14,281 bases of DNA from an uncultured Lachnospiraceae bacterium (lineage in GTDB: Bacteria; Bacillota; Clostridia; Lachnospirales; Lachnospiraceae), in contig CAJUQO010000072.1 in assembly GCA_910588295.1 (NCBI GenBank), forward strand, positions 1 through 14,281, given 5' to 3'. A program made the translations under genes and the position numbers. Shown one piece after another: positions 7,583 to 14,020 of this stretch. How positions within the stretch are numbered: the first letter of the stretch is position 1; every line of letters begins with the position of its first letter. The notes beneath the pieces were generated by a model. It was not told where the DNA came from, did no database searches, and saw nothing but the letters and a program-made list of their open reading frames with translations.

Positions 7583-8664
7583 TGAAAATTGTAAATACAT
7601 CGCTGAATACAAATCCTATGTTGAGCGCCTTTGCCGGATTCGACTGGCGCCGGGCCCTTTTCTTTGACATCGAGACCACCGGACTAAACCACCGGCGCTC
7701 CCACCTGTATTTGATCGGTGCTCTCTGGCTATCCGGAAATACGTTCTGTCTGCGCCAGTGGTTTGCCGAAAAACCCGGCGACGAAGCGGCAATTTTGCAG
7801 GACTTCCTGCGCCTGGCTTCCGGTCTTTCACGGCTTATCCACTATAACGGCTCTTCCTTCGATCTTCCCTATCTGATTCACAAATGTGCTTTTTACGGGT
7901 TCGACCCGTCTCCGGTCAAAATAGAGGGCTGCGACCTCTACACCCGTTTCCGCCCCCTGAAGCCCTGGCTTGCCGCTGAAGATCTGAAGCTGAAATCCAT
8001 GGAACGGGCCGTGGGACTGCATCGGAAAGACCGCTGCACCGGCAAAGAATTGATCGGGCTGTATAAAGAATGGCTGCGGACCGGCGGCCCGCAGCTTCTG
8101 GAATTGCTGCTGCTTCACAACCGTGAGGACGTCACGGGCATGGTAGAAATCCAGCGTCTCTTTTCCCTGCTGGCGCTGCAAAACGGCGCCCTGCCCCTGG
8201 CCCCTGACGGTCGGGAGGACGGGCCCGACAGCCTGGCCCTGCGTTTCATTCCCGCGGAAACGCTGCCCCTGGCCCTGTCCGTCCAAAAGGACGGGATCTC
8301 CCTGTCTGCCCAAAACAGCCGGATCACCCTGCGGCTGCCCAAATACCACGGCGAGCTGCGGCTTTTTTTCCCCGATTACCGAAATTACTATTACCTCCCC
8401 CGGGAAGACCGCGCCATCCATAAAAGCGTGGCCGTCTACGTCGATCCCGTCTACCGTCAAAAAGCCACGCCGGACACCTGCTGCGAACGCCGCTTGGGAA
8501 CTTTCCTGCCCCAGTACCAAGACAGCTTCACCCCCATTTTCCGGGAAAACAGGGGTGATAAAACCAGTTATTTTCTATATGACCAGAAACTTTTGGAGAA
8601 TGAAGACGGCCTCGCCGCATATGCGGCGCAGATGATTCAATCACTGTTGAACCGAAAAATATAA
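7582..8664 (+). CDS. YprB-like RNase H-fold (DEDD) exonuclease
   Basis: The 360-residue protein has the RNase H-like exonuclease fold found in Bacillus YprB (RNase_H_2 family). The four metal-binding acidic residues of a DEDD nuclease can be placed: Asp29 and Glu31 in FFDIETTGL, Asp94 in HYNGSSFDLPYL, and Asp183 in HNREDVTGM. After about residue 200 comes a C-terminal region without a motif I recognise. It contains QNSRITLRLPKYHGELRLFFPDYRNYYYLP, which may be a beta-rich accessory domain. Its substrate is unknown; RNA or DNA 3' ends are the family expectation. It is the only plus-strand gene in the window and is monocistronic, with its own promoter and a strong terminator 37 bases downstream. 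An AAGGA lies 11 bases before the ATG, a long spacing, and a later Met13 lacks a better site, so I keep the first start. Confidence 0.85.
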   Translation: MKIVNTSLNTNPMLSAFAGFDWRRALFFDIETTGLNHRRSHLYLIGALWLSGNTFCLRQWFAEKPGDEAAILQDFLRLASGLSRLIHYNGSSFDLPYLIHKCAFYGFDPSPVKIEGCDLYTRFRPLKPWLAAEDLKLKSMERAVGLHRKDRCTGKELIGLYKEWLRTGGPQLLELLLLHNREDVTGMVEIQRLFSLLALQNGALPLAPDGREDGPDSLALRFIPAETLPLALSVQKDGISLSAQNSRITLRLPKYHGELRLFFPDYRNYYYLPREDRAIHKSVAVYVDPVYRQKATPDTCCERRLGTFLPQYQDSFTPIFRENRGDKTSYFLYDQKLLENEDGLAAYAAQMIQSLLNRKI

Positions 8665-8701
8665 CAGCGCGGCGCCCTTCCCGTCGCAATGGCATTTTAT
8701 G

Positions 8702-8743
8702 AAAAAACACTTGTCGTCTGTGCTAAACGACAAGTGTCTTTTT
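8702..8743. terminator. Bidirectional intrinsic terminator between yprB-like gene and rpsA
   Basis: A perfect 11-base stem, ACACTTGTCGT at 8707-8717 with its complement at 8727-8737, encloses a 9-base loop. It is followed by CTTTTT on the plus strand and flanked by AAAAAA at 8702-8707, which is a T run on the minus strand. It can therefore end the yprB-like transcript from the left and the rpsA operon transcript from the right, which suits two convergent genes. Confidence 0.92.
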
Positions 8744-8777
8744 ACATATTCTCTGACATCATCTGTTCAAAAACGGA

Positions 8778-9860
8778 TTACTCCTCATCTATCAGCATAT
8801 CCATGTCCGCATTCTCCAGGGCTTTCATGCTGAGGCTAATCTTACGGTCTTCACCATTGAAATCAACCACTTTTGCCTCAATGACCTGGCCCACGCTGAG
8901 CACATCGGAGGGCTTCTCCACATGCTGGCGGGAAATCTGCGACACATGAAGCAGCGCATCCACACCGGGCTCCAACTCAACAAAAGCGCCAAAATCGGTC
9001 ATTCTGGCCACGCGGCCCTCGACAATATTGCCGGCTGCATATTTCTCATCAGCGTCCAGCCAGGGATTGGTATCCTCGAATTTCAGGCTCAGGGCGATCT
9101 TCTCGCCGCGGATATCCTTGATCAAAACCTCCAGCTCCTCGCCTACCTTAAATACCTTCTTCGGGTTCTCTACACGGCCCCAGCTCATCTCAGAAATGTG
9201 AAGCAGACCATCCGCGCCGCCCAGATCTATGAACGCGCCGAAATCTGTCACGTTCTTCACGACGCCGGTAACGATATCACCCACATGAATCCTCGCAAAC
9301 AGTTCTTCCTGCAGTCTGGCTTTCTCTTCCAGAATCAGCTGTTTTCTGTCACCGATGATTCTTCTCCTTCTCGGATTGAACTCAATGATTACAAACTCAA
9401 TCTCCTGACCGGCATATTTATTCAGATCCCTCTCAAAAGTATCGGATACAAGGCTGGCCGGAATAAATACTCTGCTACCCTCAACCATCACGCTGAGACC
9501 GCCTGTCTTCACCTGTTCTACTTTGGCTTTCAGAACTTCTCTGTTCTCAAAAGCCTCCTCCAGTCTCTTGTTGCCTCTCTCGGCTGCCAGTCTCTTATAG
9601 GTCAGAACCACCTGTCCGTCACCGTCGTTGACTTTCAGCACTTTTACCTCCATCTTGTCTCCCACGGACGCTATGGTCGTCAGATCCAGGCTGGAATCGT
9701 TGCTATATTCATTTCTGGTAAGAATACCATCTGCCTTATAACCGATATTCAAGATCAGCTCTTCGGGTTTTGCGTCAATAACAATACCCTCCACCACTTC
9801 TCCATTTCTGATTGTCCTGAACGAATCGTCCAGCATCTGCTCAAAACTCATTTCCGACAT
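8778..9860 (-). CDS. rpsA: 30S ribosomal protein S1 (four S1 domains)
   Basis: S1 binds mRNA on the small ribosomal subunit and helps initiation on structured messages. From the chosen start (MSEMSFEQM) the protein has 360 residues and four OB-fold S1 repeats at about 19-90, 107-175, 193-262 and 277-347. The last two show the classic TDFGAF (205-210 and 288-293) and GLLHISE/ALLHVSQ motifs. E. coli S1 has six domains, and four is usual in Firmicutes. The ATG at 9860 is chosen because AGGAGG at 9870-9875 lies nine bases upstream; a TTG six codons earlier overlaps that ribosome site and is unlikely. The first 20 bases overlap the end of ispH in another frame. In many clostridia these two proteins are one polypeptide. 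A strong terminator follows. Confidence 0.95.
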   Translation of the reverse strand: MSEMSFEQMLDDSFRTIRNGEVVEGIVIDAKPEELILNIGYKADGILTRNEYSNDSSLDLTTIASVGDKMEVKVLKVNDGDGQVVLTYKRLAAERGNKRLEEAFENREVLKAKVEQVKTGGLSVMVEGSRVFIPASLVSDTFERDLNKYAGQEIEFVIIEFNPRRRRIIGDRKQLILEEKARLQEELFARIHVGDIVTGVVKNVTDFGAFIDLGGADGLLHISEMSWGRVENPKKVFKVGEELEVLIKDIRGEKIALSLKFEDTNPWLDADEKYAAGNIVEGRVARMTDFGAFVELEPGVDALLHVSQISRQHVEKPSDVLSVGQVIEAKVVDFNGEDRKISLSMKALENADMDMLIDEE

Positions 9861-10692
9861 ATTTCTGAACCTCCTCAATTATTTTGTTTGGGGTCGATGC
9901 CCCGGCTGTAATACCTACATGACGAAAAGATTGAAAAGGCTTTAAATCCAAATCAACGAGTGTCTGTATATAGTAAGTATTTTTACATTCTTTTTGGCAT
10001 ATTTCAAATAGCTTCTGCGTGTTGGAGCTGTGTCTCCCGCCGATAACAATCATTGCATCCACACAGGCTGCAATCTGTCTTGCCTCGTTCTGTCTCTCCT
10101 CCGTAGCACTACAGATCGTATTTAAAACAAGTCTATCATACCTCTTTTTTTCGAGAATTTCAACTAAATCTTGAAAATTGTTGTAATTAAATGTCGTCTG
10201 GGACACAATACAGATGGGTGTGCCCTCCTCCAGAGGCAGATCGGCCGCGGCTTCGGGACTATCCACCACAAAAGGGGCCGTATGGCACCAGCCCTTGATA
10301 CCTTCCACTTCCGGATGACGGTCATTACCGATGATCACGATCCGGCGGCCCTCCCGGCTGCGCTGTTCCACGATCCTGTGGATTTTGCGTACAAAAGGAC
10401 AGGTGGCATCCACATAATGGATGCCCCTGGATTCCAGGAGCTCATAGACCCGGCGCGGCACGCCATGGGAACGGATAATGACGGTTCCTTCTGTCAGGGC
10501 AGACAGTTCCTCTTCCGTATGCAGCACCCGCACACCTTTCTCCTCTAGATCACAAACCACTTCTTCATTGTGGATGATCGGCCCAAAGGTATAGACAGGC
10601 CCCTCGCCGCTGTCCGCCTGCTCGTATACCTTCTCCACGGCCCTGCGCACGCCGAAACAGAATCCGGCCGTCTTCGCCAACGTCACTTCCAT
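9841..10692 (-). CDS. ispH: 4-hydroxy-3-methylbut-2-enyl diphosphate reductase IspH (LytB)
   Basis: IspH is the last enzyme of the MEP isoprenoid pathway. It reduces HMBPP to isopentenyl and dimethylallyl diphosphate with an iron-sulfur cluster. The 283-residue protein carries the three cluster cysteines Cys12 (GFCFGVRRA), Cys98 (ATCPFV) and Cys194 (NTICSATEERQ). Substrate-binding residues are also visible: His41, His76 (SHGVPR), the HPEVEG acid-histidine segment at 126-131, SQTT at 164-167 and SSN at 222-224. The start at 10692 (MEVTLAKTAGFC) fits the family and has GGGGGAAGAG just upstream; the open frame further upstream overlaps cmk and is not coding. It lies 19 bases after cmk. Its stop falls 20 bases inside rpsA, and its last codons contain the rpsA ribosome site. 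Confidence 0.97.
   Translation of the reverse strand: MEVTLAKTAGFCFGVRRAVEKVYEQADSGEGPVYTFGPIIHNEEVVCDLEEKGVRVLHTEEELSALTEGTVIIRSHGVPRRVYELLESRGIHYVDATCPFVRKIHRIVEQRSREGRRIVIIGNDRHPEVEGIKGWCHTAPFVVDSPEAAADLPLEEGTPICIVSQTTFNYNNFQDLVEILEKKRYDRLVLNTICSATEERQNEARQIAACVDAMIVIGGRHSSNTQKLFEICQKECKNTYYIQTLVDLDLKPFQSFRHVGITAGASTPNKIIEEVQKYVGNEF
9870..9875 (-). promoter_or_regulatory. rpsA ribosome binding site embedded in ispH
   Basis: AGGAGG lies nine bases before the ATG at 9860 and encodes part of the IspH IEEVQ tail. It fixes the rpsA start and shows that S1 can be started independently although the two reading frames overlap. Ribosomes ending ispH would stop just past this start, which favours coupled translation. 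Confidence 0.85.
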
Positions 10693-10711
10693 TATTCTCT
10701 TCCCCCGGGTT

Positions 10712-11383
10712 TTATGCTTTCTGATACTGTGCCACCCTGTCCAGAATCGCCTCCACCACCTCGTCAATACCCATATCCGAGGTATCCAGATACCAGGCGT
10801 CTTCCGCCTTTTTAAGAGGCGAAATATCACGGTGCATATCCCGATAATCACGGTCTGCAATATCCGCCTCTATCTCTTCCAGGCTTTCTGTTATCCCTTT
10901 TTCCTCCAGTTCTTTGAAACGCCGCAAAGCCCGGGTATGGGTACTGGCTGTCAGATAGATTTTCACCTGGGCGCCGGGCAGTACGCAGGTACCGATATCC
11001 CGCCCGTCCATGACCACATCCTCCCGAGCCGCCAGCGCCTTCTGAAGCTGCGTCAGCTTTTCCCTCACCCGGGGAACAGGCGAGCTTTTGGAAGCCATAT
11101 TCCCCACTTCCTCGCTGCGGGTATAGGGAGTCACGTTCTCACCATTTAACAGTACATTCTGTTCTCCGTCCACATAGCGGATGGAAATATCCGCGCCGTT
11201 GCAGGCCGCCGCCATCCCTTCATGATCCTGCGCATCCAATCCCATACGCAGAAAATACAGGGCCATGGCCCGGTACATGGCGCCGGTATCTACATATATA
11301 TAAGAAAGTTCTTTTGCGATCCTCTTTGCAATGGTACTTTTTCCTGCCCCTGCGGGGCCGTCGATGGCAATATTAAAGCTCAT
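10712..11383 (-). CDS. cmk: Cytidylate kinase
   Basis: Cmk phosphorylates CMP and dCMP with ATP in the cytoplasm for nucleic acid and lipid precursor supply. The 223-residue protein has the P-loop GPAGAGKST at 9-17, DTGAMYR at 32-38, the NMP-binding insert with EEVGNMASKSS at 91-101, MDGRDIGT at 125-132, and the lid/ADP-binding region DRDYRDMHRDISPLKKAEDA at 177-196. Length and order are those of bacterial Cmk. It follows the flavoprotein gene by 21 bases and precedes ispH by 19 bases. A cmk-rpsA neighbourhood is widespread in bacteria, and in clostridia ispH lies between them. Confidence 0.97.
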   Translation of the reverse strand: MSFNIAIDGPAGAGKSTIAKRIAKELSYIYVDTGAMYRAMALYFLRMGLDAQDHEGMAAACNGADISIRYVDGEQNVLLNGENVTPYTRSEEVGNMASKSSPVPRVREKLTQLQKALAAREDVVMDGRDIGTCVLPGAQVKIYLTASTHTRALRRFKELEEKGITESLEEIEADIADRDYRDMHRDISPLKKAEDAWYLDTSDMGIDEVVEAILDRVAQYQKA

Positions 11384-11404
11384 AATTGTCTCACTTTCTA
11401 TTAA

Positions 11405-12649
11405 TTATTTTTCATTCCGGCCGCCCATATGCATACCCGCCGCATGGGCCGTAGACCAGGCGATCTGCAGATTGAATCCGCCGGTGAGGGCATCCAGATC
11501 CAGGACTTCTCCGGCAAAATACAGGCCGCTGACTTTTTTTGCCTCCATGGTCTTAGGATCGACTTCCCGGACAGAGACCCCGCCCCGGGTGATGATTGCT
11601 TCCTCATACCCCCGCAGACCGGTAACCGTAAACGGAAATGCTTTCAGCAACCGCCCGAATGCCAGTCTATCCTTCTTTTCTATCCGGTGAACCGGCATAT
11701 CTCCGGAGACAGGCGCAAGAGACAATACCGGCGCGATCAATCTGGACGGCAGAAGGCCGCCAAGGACATTTTTGAACTGCCTGTTTTTATTCTCCTCGAA
11801 ATCCCGAAGAATGCGTCTGTCCAGCTGTTCAGCGTCCAGGGCAGGTTTCAGGTCTATCTCTCCCTGCAACGATCCTTTGGATAAATTTTTTTCCACTTTA
11901 GCGCTGGCCGTCAGCACCAGAGGGCCGGATATGCCAAAATGGGTGAACAGCATTTCACCAAACTCCCGGAATACCACTTTTCCGTTCTGGCGGAAACGCA
12001 GTTCCACATTCCGCAGGGACAAGCCCTGCATATCGGTAATATAGCTCTCCGCTGTCACCATGGGCACCAGACTGGGGGAAAGTTCCGTCACCTTCAGCCC
12101 TCCCTGTTCCGCAAAGAAAAAACCGTCTCCCGTGGAGCCTGTCACCGGATAGGACAGCCCTCCTGTGGCTACCAGCACTGTGTCTGCCGGAATATCCGCG
12201 CCGTTTTCCAGTGTTACGCCGACTACTCTCCCTTCAGAAAGCCTAAGCCCGGTCACAGTACTGTTCAAATGGATCCTCACCTGCAGTTCTTTCATCCGCC
12301 TCTCCAGGGCACGGATGATATCTGAAGAGTGGTCAGACTGGGGAAACACACGATTTCCCCGCTCCACCTTCGTTCTGACCCCCAGGGAATGAAAAAGATC
12401 CCTCACATCCTGATTGGAAAAACCTGCAAATGCACTGTACAGAAATTTCCTATTGGATATGACTGAGGCCAGAAACTGATCCTGACCACAATCATTGGTC
12501 AGGTTACAGCGTCCTTTTCCCGTAATAAACAGTTTCCGTCCCAATCGGTCGTTCTTTTCAAAGACATGTACCCGGTTACCGGAACCCGAAGCAAACAGAG
12601 ACGCCAGCATTCCCGCCGCACCGCCGCCGATAATGATAATCTCTTTCAT
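11405..12649 (-). CDS. HI0933/BaiN-family FAD-dependent oxidoreductase
   Basis: The 414-residue protein begins with the dinucleotide-binding GGGAAG at 8-13 inside a Rossmann strand. It carries the family motif GRKLFITGKGRCNLTN at 37-52, a second ATGG-type nucleotide-contact segment, and the C-terminal FAD signature GEVLDLDALTGGFNLQIAWSTA near 380-401. Homologues include B. subtilis YtfP and Clostridium scindens BaiN, reported to act on bile acid intermediates. That activity cannot be transferred, because the family is near-universal in Firmicutes. The start is supported by AAAGGAAG five bases upstream. It lies 20 bases after the RpiR-type regulator and 21 bases before cmk, so it is an operon member. 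Its substrate here is unknown. Confidence 0.9.
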   Translation of the reverse strand: MKEIIIIGGGAAGMLASLFASGSGNRVHVFEKNDRLGRKLFITGKGRCNLTNDCGQDQFLASVISNRKFLYSAFAGFSNQDVRDLFHSLGVRTKVERGNRVFPQSDHSSDIIRALERRMKELQVRIHLNSTVTGLRLSEGRVVGVTLENGADIPADTVLVATGGLSYPVTGSTGDGFFFAEQGGLKVTELSPSLVPMVTAESYITDMQGLSLRNVELRFRQNGKVVFREFGEMLFTHFGISGPLVLTASAKVEKNLSKGSLQGEIDLKPALDAEQLDRRILRDFEENKNRQFKNVLGGLLPSRLIAPVLSLAPVSGDMPVHRIEKKDRLAFGRLLKAFPFTVTGLRGYEEAIITRGGVSVREVDPKTMEAKKVSGLYFAGEVLDLDALTGGFNLQIAWSTAHAAGMHMGGRNEK

Positions 12650-12669
12650 AGTTACTTCCTTTCCCGCGG

Positions 12670-13566
12670 CTACATACGGATCCGGGGATTGATCAGATTG
12701 ATCTCGTCGTTATTATACACCTGATACTCACTCCAGATTCCCTCCAAAGTCTCCAGGGTACTCACTACCTCCCCCTGTTTTTTCATACTCAGGGCCACAA
12801 TCAGGGCGTTAATCACGCTTAATGGCGCCGCCAAGGAATCCACAATGGAAGCCATATCGCTCTGGGCCGTCAGATTGCAGGAGGAATACAGATTAATCGG
12901 AGAATGGATGCTGTCCGTCAGCGTAATCACCCTGGCATTTCTCCCGTTGGCAAACTCCAGAGCCTTGAGCGTCAGCATGGAATATCGGGGAAAACTGATC
13001 CCGATGATCACATCCTCCTCGCCGATCCGCACCATCTGTTCAAATATCTCACTGGCATTGTGAGTGTTCAGCACACATACCCGATCAAATATATAATTCA
13101 GATAGAACGCCAGAAAATCAGCCAACGGCGCACAGCTGCGTATACCGATCACATAAATATTTTTAGCGTTTAATATCGTCTCCACCGCTGAATTGAAAGC
13201 GTCATGGTCAATCTGTTCCATGGTCCGCTTGATCTTTTCGATGTCCGAATGGAGTACCCTGTCCAGGATCTCCATCTGGGGCACATCGCCATACGTCACT
13301 TTCATGCGCTGAATGGAATTCAGCTTGTTCCTGACCAGCTCCTCCAGCGCCCGGTGAAATTCGGGATATCCCTCATATCCGAGCTGCATGGCAAAACGGA
13401 CGGCTGTAGATTCGCTGACCCCGGCTTCCCTGCCCAGCTTGGCCGCTGTGAGAAACACCGCAGAATCGTAATGCTCTATAATGTAGGCGGCCAGGCGCCT
13501 CTGCCCCTTGCTGAATTTTTTATAATGCAGATGAATCCTGCCAAGCAGATTGTCTGTTGTGTCCAT
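12670..13566 (-). CDS. MurR/RpiR family transcriptional regulator
   Basis: This is a predicted DNA-binding regulator that senses a phosphosugar. From the chosen start (MDTTDNLLGRIHLHYKKFS) it has 298 residues. An N-terminal HTH_6 domain covers about 1-77, with recognition region AAKLGREAGVSESTAVRFAMQLGYEGYPEF at 41-70. A SIS domain covers about 115-250, with IYVIGIRSCAPLADFLAFYL at 137-156 and the ISFPRYS loop at 190-196. GGAGG lies four bases before the ATG at 13566; the frame extends 48 codons further upstream but that part runs through the promoter. It is the first gene of an operon with flavoprotein, cmk, ispH and rpsA. The effector and target are unknown, and autoregulation is a reasonable guess because of the inverted repeat in its leader. 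Confidence 0.93.
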   Translation of the reverse strand: MDTTDNLLGRIHLHYKKFSKGQRRLAAYIIEHYDSAVFLTAAKLGREAGVSESTAVRFAMQLGYEGYPEFHRALEELVRNKLNSIQRMKVTYGDVPQMEILDRVLHSDIEKIKRTMEQIDHDAFNSAVETILNAKNIYVIGIRSCAPLADFLAFYLNYIFDRVCVLNTHNASEIFEQMVRIGEEDVIIGISFPRYSMLTLKALEFANGRNARVITLTDSIHSPINLYSSCNLTAQSDMASIVDSLAAPLSVINALIVALSMKKQGEVVSTLETLEGIWSEYQVYNNDEINLINPRIRM

Positions 13567-13587
13567 GATTCCTCCAGAATGTATGAT

Positions 13588-13600
13588 ACGAAAAATTCGT
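13588..13600. promoter_or_regulatory. Inverted repeat in the leader of the RpiR-type gene, candidate operator
   Basis: ACGAA and TTCGT flank a three-base AT centre between the promoter and the start of the regulator gene. SIS-domain regulators of this family bind short AT-rich inverted repeats, so this is a plausible autoregulatory site. The arms are only five bases long and chance occurrence cannot be excluded. Confidence 0.3.
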
Positions 13601-13644
13601 TCTTTACGCACGACGCATCTGTATGGATGATCTGATAGTTTTGC

Positions 13645-13673
13645 ATTATACACAAATTCACGAGAAAATGCAA
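13645..13673 (-). promoter_or_regulatory. Sigma-A promoter of the rpiR - flavoprotein - cmk - ispH - rpsA operon
   Basis: On the minus strand TTGCAT (13668-13673) is followed after 17 bases by a perfect TATAAT (13645-13650). Transcription would start near 13638, about 72 bases before the regulator start codon. The -10 box and spacing are strong and the -35 is partial. rpsA is a highly expressed gene, so a further internal promoter may exist, but I did not find one I would defend. Confidence 0.65.
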
Positions 13674-13703
13674 TGCTATCTCTCATTACCTTCGTCATCC
13701 AGA

Positions 13704-13734
13704 AAAGCATCTGCGCTAAACAGGCAGATGCTTT
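13704..13734. terminator. Strong hairpin, likely terminator
   Basis: AAAGCATCTGC at 13704-13714 pairs perfectly with GCAGATGCTTT at 13724-13734 around a 9-base loop. On the minus strand the stem ends in TTTTCT, and on the plus strand in TTTCTGT, so the T tracts are short. It stands just upstream of the rpiR promoter and would insulate the operon from transcription arriving from the recombinase side. Confidence 0.7.
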
Positions 13735-13825
13735 CTGTCAATCAAAATCTCTTTGTTATTCTCCCCGGCTCCCTGCCGTTTCTAATGCCTAGAAACTTTT
13801 TTGTGTCTAATTCCCCCCATCCCGG

Positions 13826-13957
13826 TAATGTCAAGTTAATGTCACGAACTTTTTTGCTCTTTTTTTGTTGGAAAGCCCGAAAAACCTTATATTTTCGTAG
13901 GGGTAATGTGAAATTAGTGTTAAGTCAGAGGAAAATTAATGTTAAATAAGTGTCACG
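13826..13957. repeat. Array of six TAATGTCA-like repeats in 11-base pairs
   Basis: A motif close to T-A-A/G-T-G-T-N-A recurs on the plus strand with its TGT core at 13829, 13840, 13907, 13918, 13940 and 13951. Successive spacings are 11, 67, 11, 22 and 11, so there are three tandem pairs at one helical turn. The last four copies share one 11-base phase. Two readings fit. One is transposase-binding repeats of an IS21-type insertion-sequence end, a family that begins with TGT and carries multiple subterminal repeats. The other is a cluster of response-regulator boxes resembling PhoB/PhoP sites (TGTCA-N6-TGTCA; on the other strand TTAACA-N5-TTCACA). Confidence 0.6.
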
Positions 13958-14000
13958 TGGCTTTAAGCTGAAAGTTCCCTTTTATGTATCCACTATATAG

Positions 14001-14013
14001 ACGGTTGAACCGT
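14001..14013. repeat. Palindrome ACGGTTGAACCGT after the recombinase gene
   Basis: Six-base arms ACGGTT and AACCGT surround a single central base, eight bases downstream of the recombinase stop codon. Serine recombinases bind short inverted repeats around the crossover, and their genes often end next to the attachment site, so this is a weak candidate for such a site. A one-base centre is too short for an RNA hairpin with all six pairs. Confidence 0.35.
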
Positions 14014-14020
14014 TAGCCTT

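Larger units (their letters stand above)
13735..14020. other. AT-rich gene-free region between operon and recombinase fragment
   Basis: I see no credible gene here on either strand; the plus-strand frame 13623-13949 starts in promoter sequence and has no ribosome site or recognisable protein features. The stretch has T-runs (for example 13849-13855 and 13859-13867), a six-copy TGT-centred repeat array and a 13-base palindrome, described separately. Its AT-rich composition contrasts with the GC-rich housekeeping genes to the left, which suggests a foreign or degenerate segment. Confidence 0.6.

Noticed and set aside
7828..8520. 230-codon minus-strand open frame
   Set aside because: Antisense to the yprB-like gene. 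Its Gly/Gln-rich composition is what GC-rich codons give when read on the wrong strand.
9861..9878. TTG start for rpsA six codons upstream
   Set aside because: The TTG overlaps the AGGAGG that serves the ATG at 9860, so it cannot use that site.
10693..10860. 56-codon upstream extension of ispH
   Set aside because: It overlaps the end of cmk in another frame, has low-complexity Trp/Arg-rich content, and the family N-terminus starts at 10692 behind a purine-rich ribosome site.
13567..13710. 48-codon upstream extension of the RpiR-type gene
   Set aside because: It passes through the predicted promoter and leader, while GGAGG directly precedes the ATG at 13566, where the HTH_6 domain begins.
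13623..13949. 108-codon plus-strand open frame
   Set aside because: It begins inside the minus-strand rpiR leader/promoter region, spans the hairpin and part of the repeat array, and has no ribosome site or recognisable protein features.
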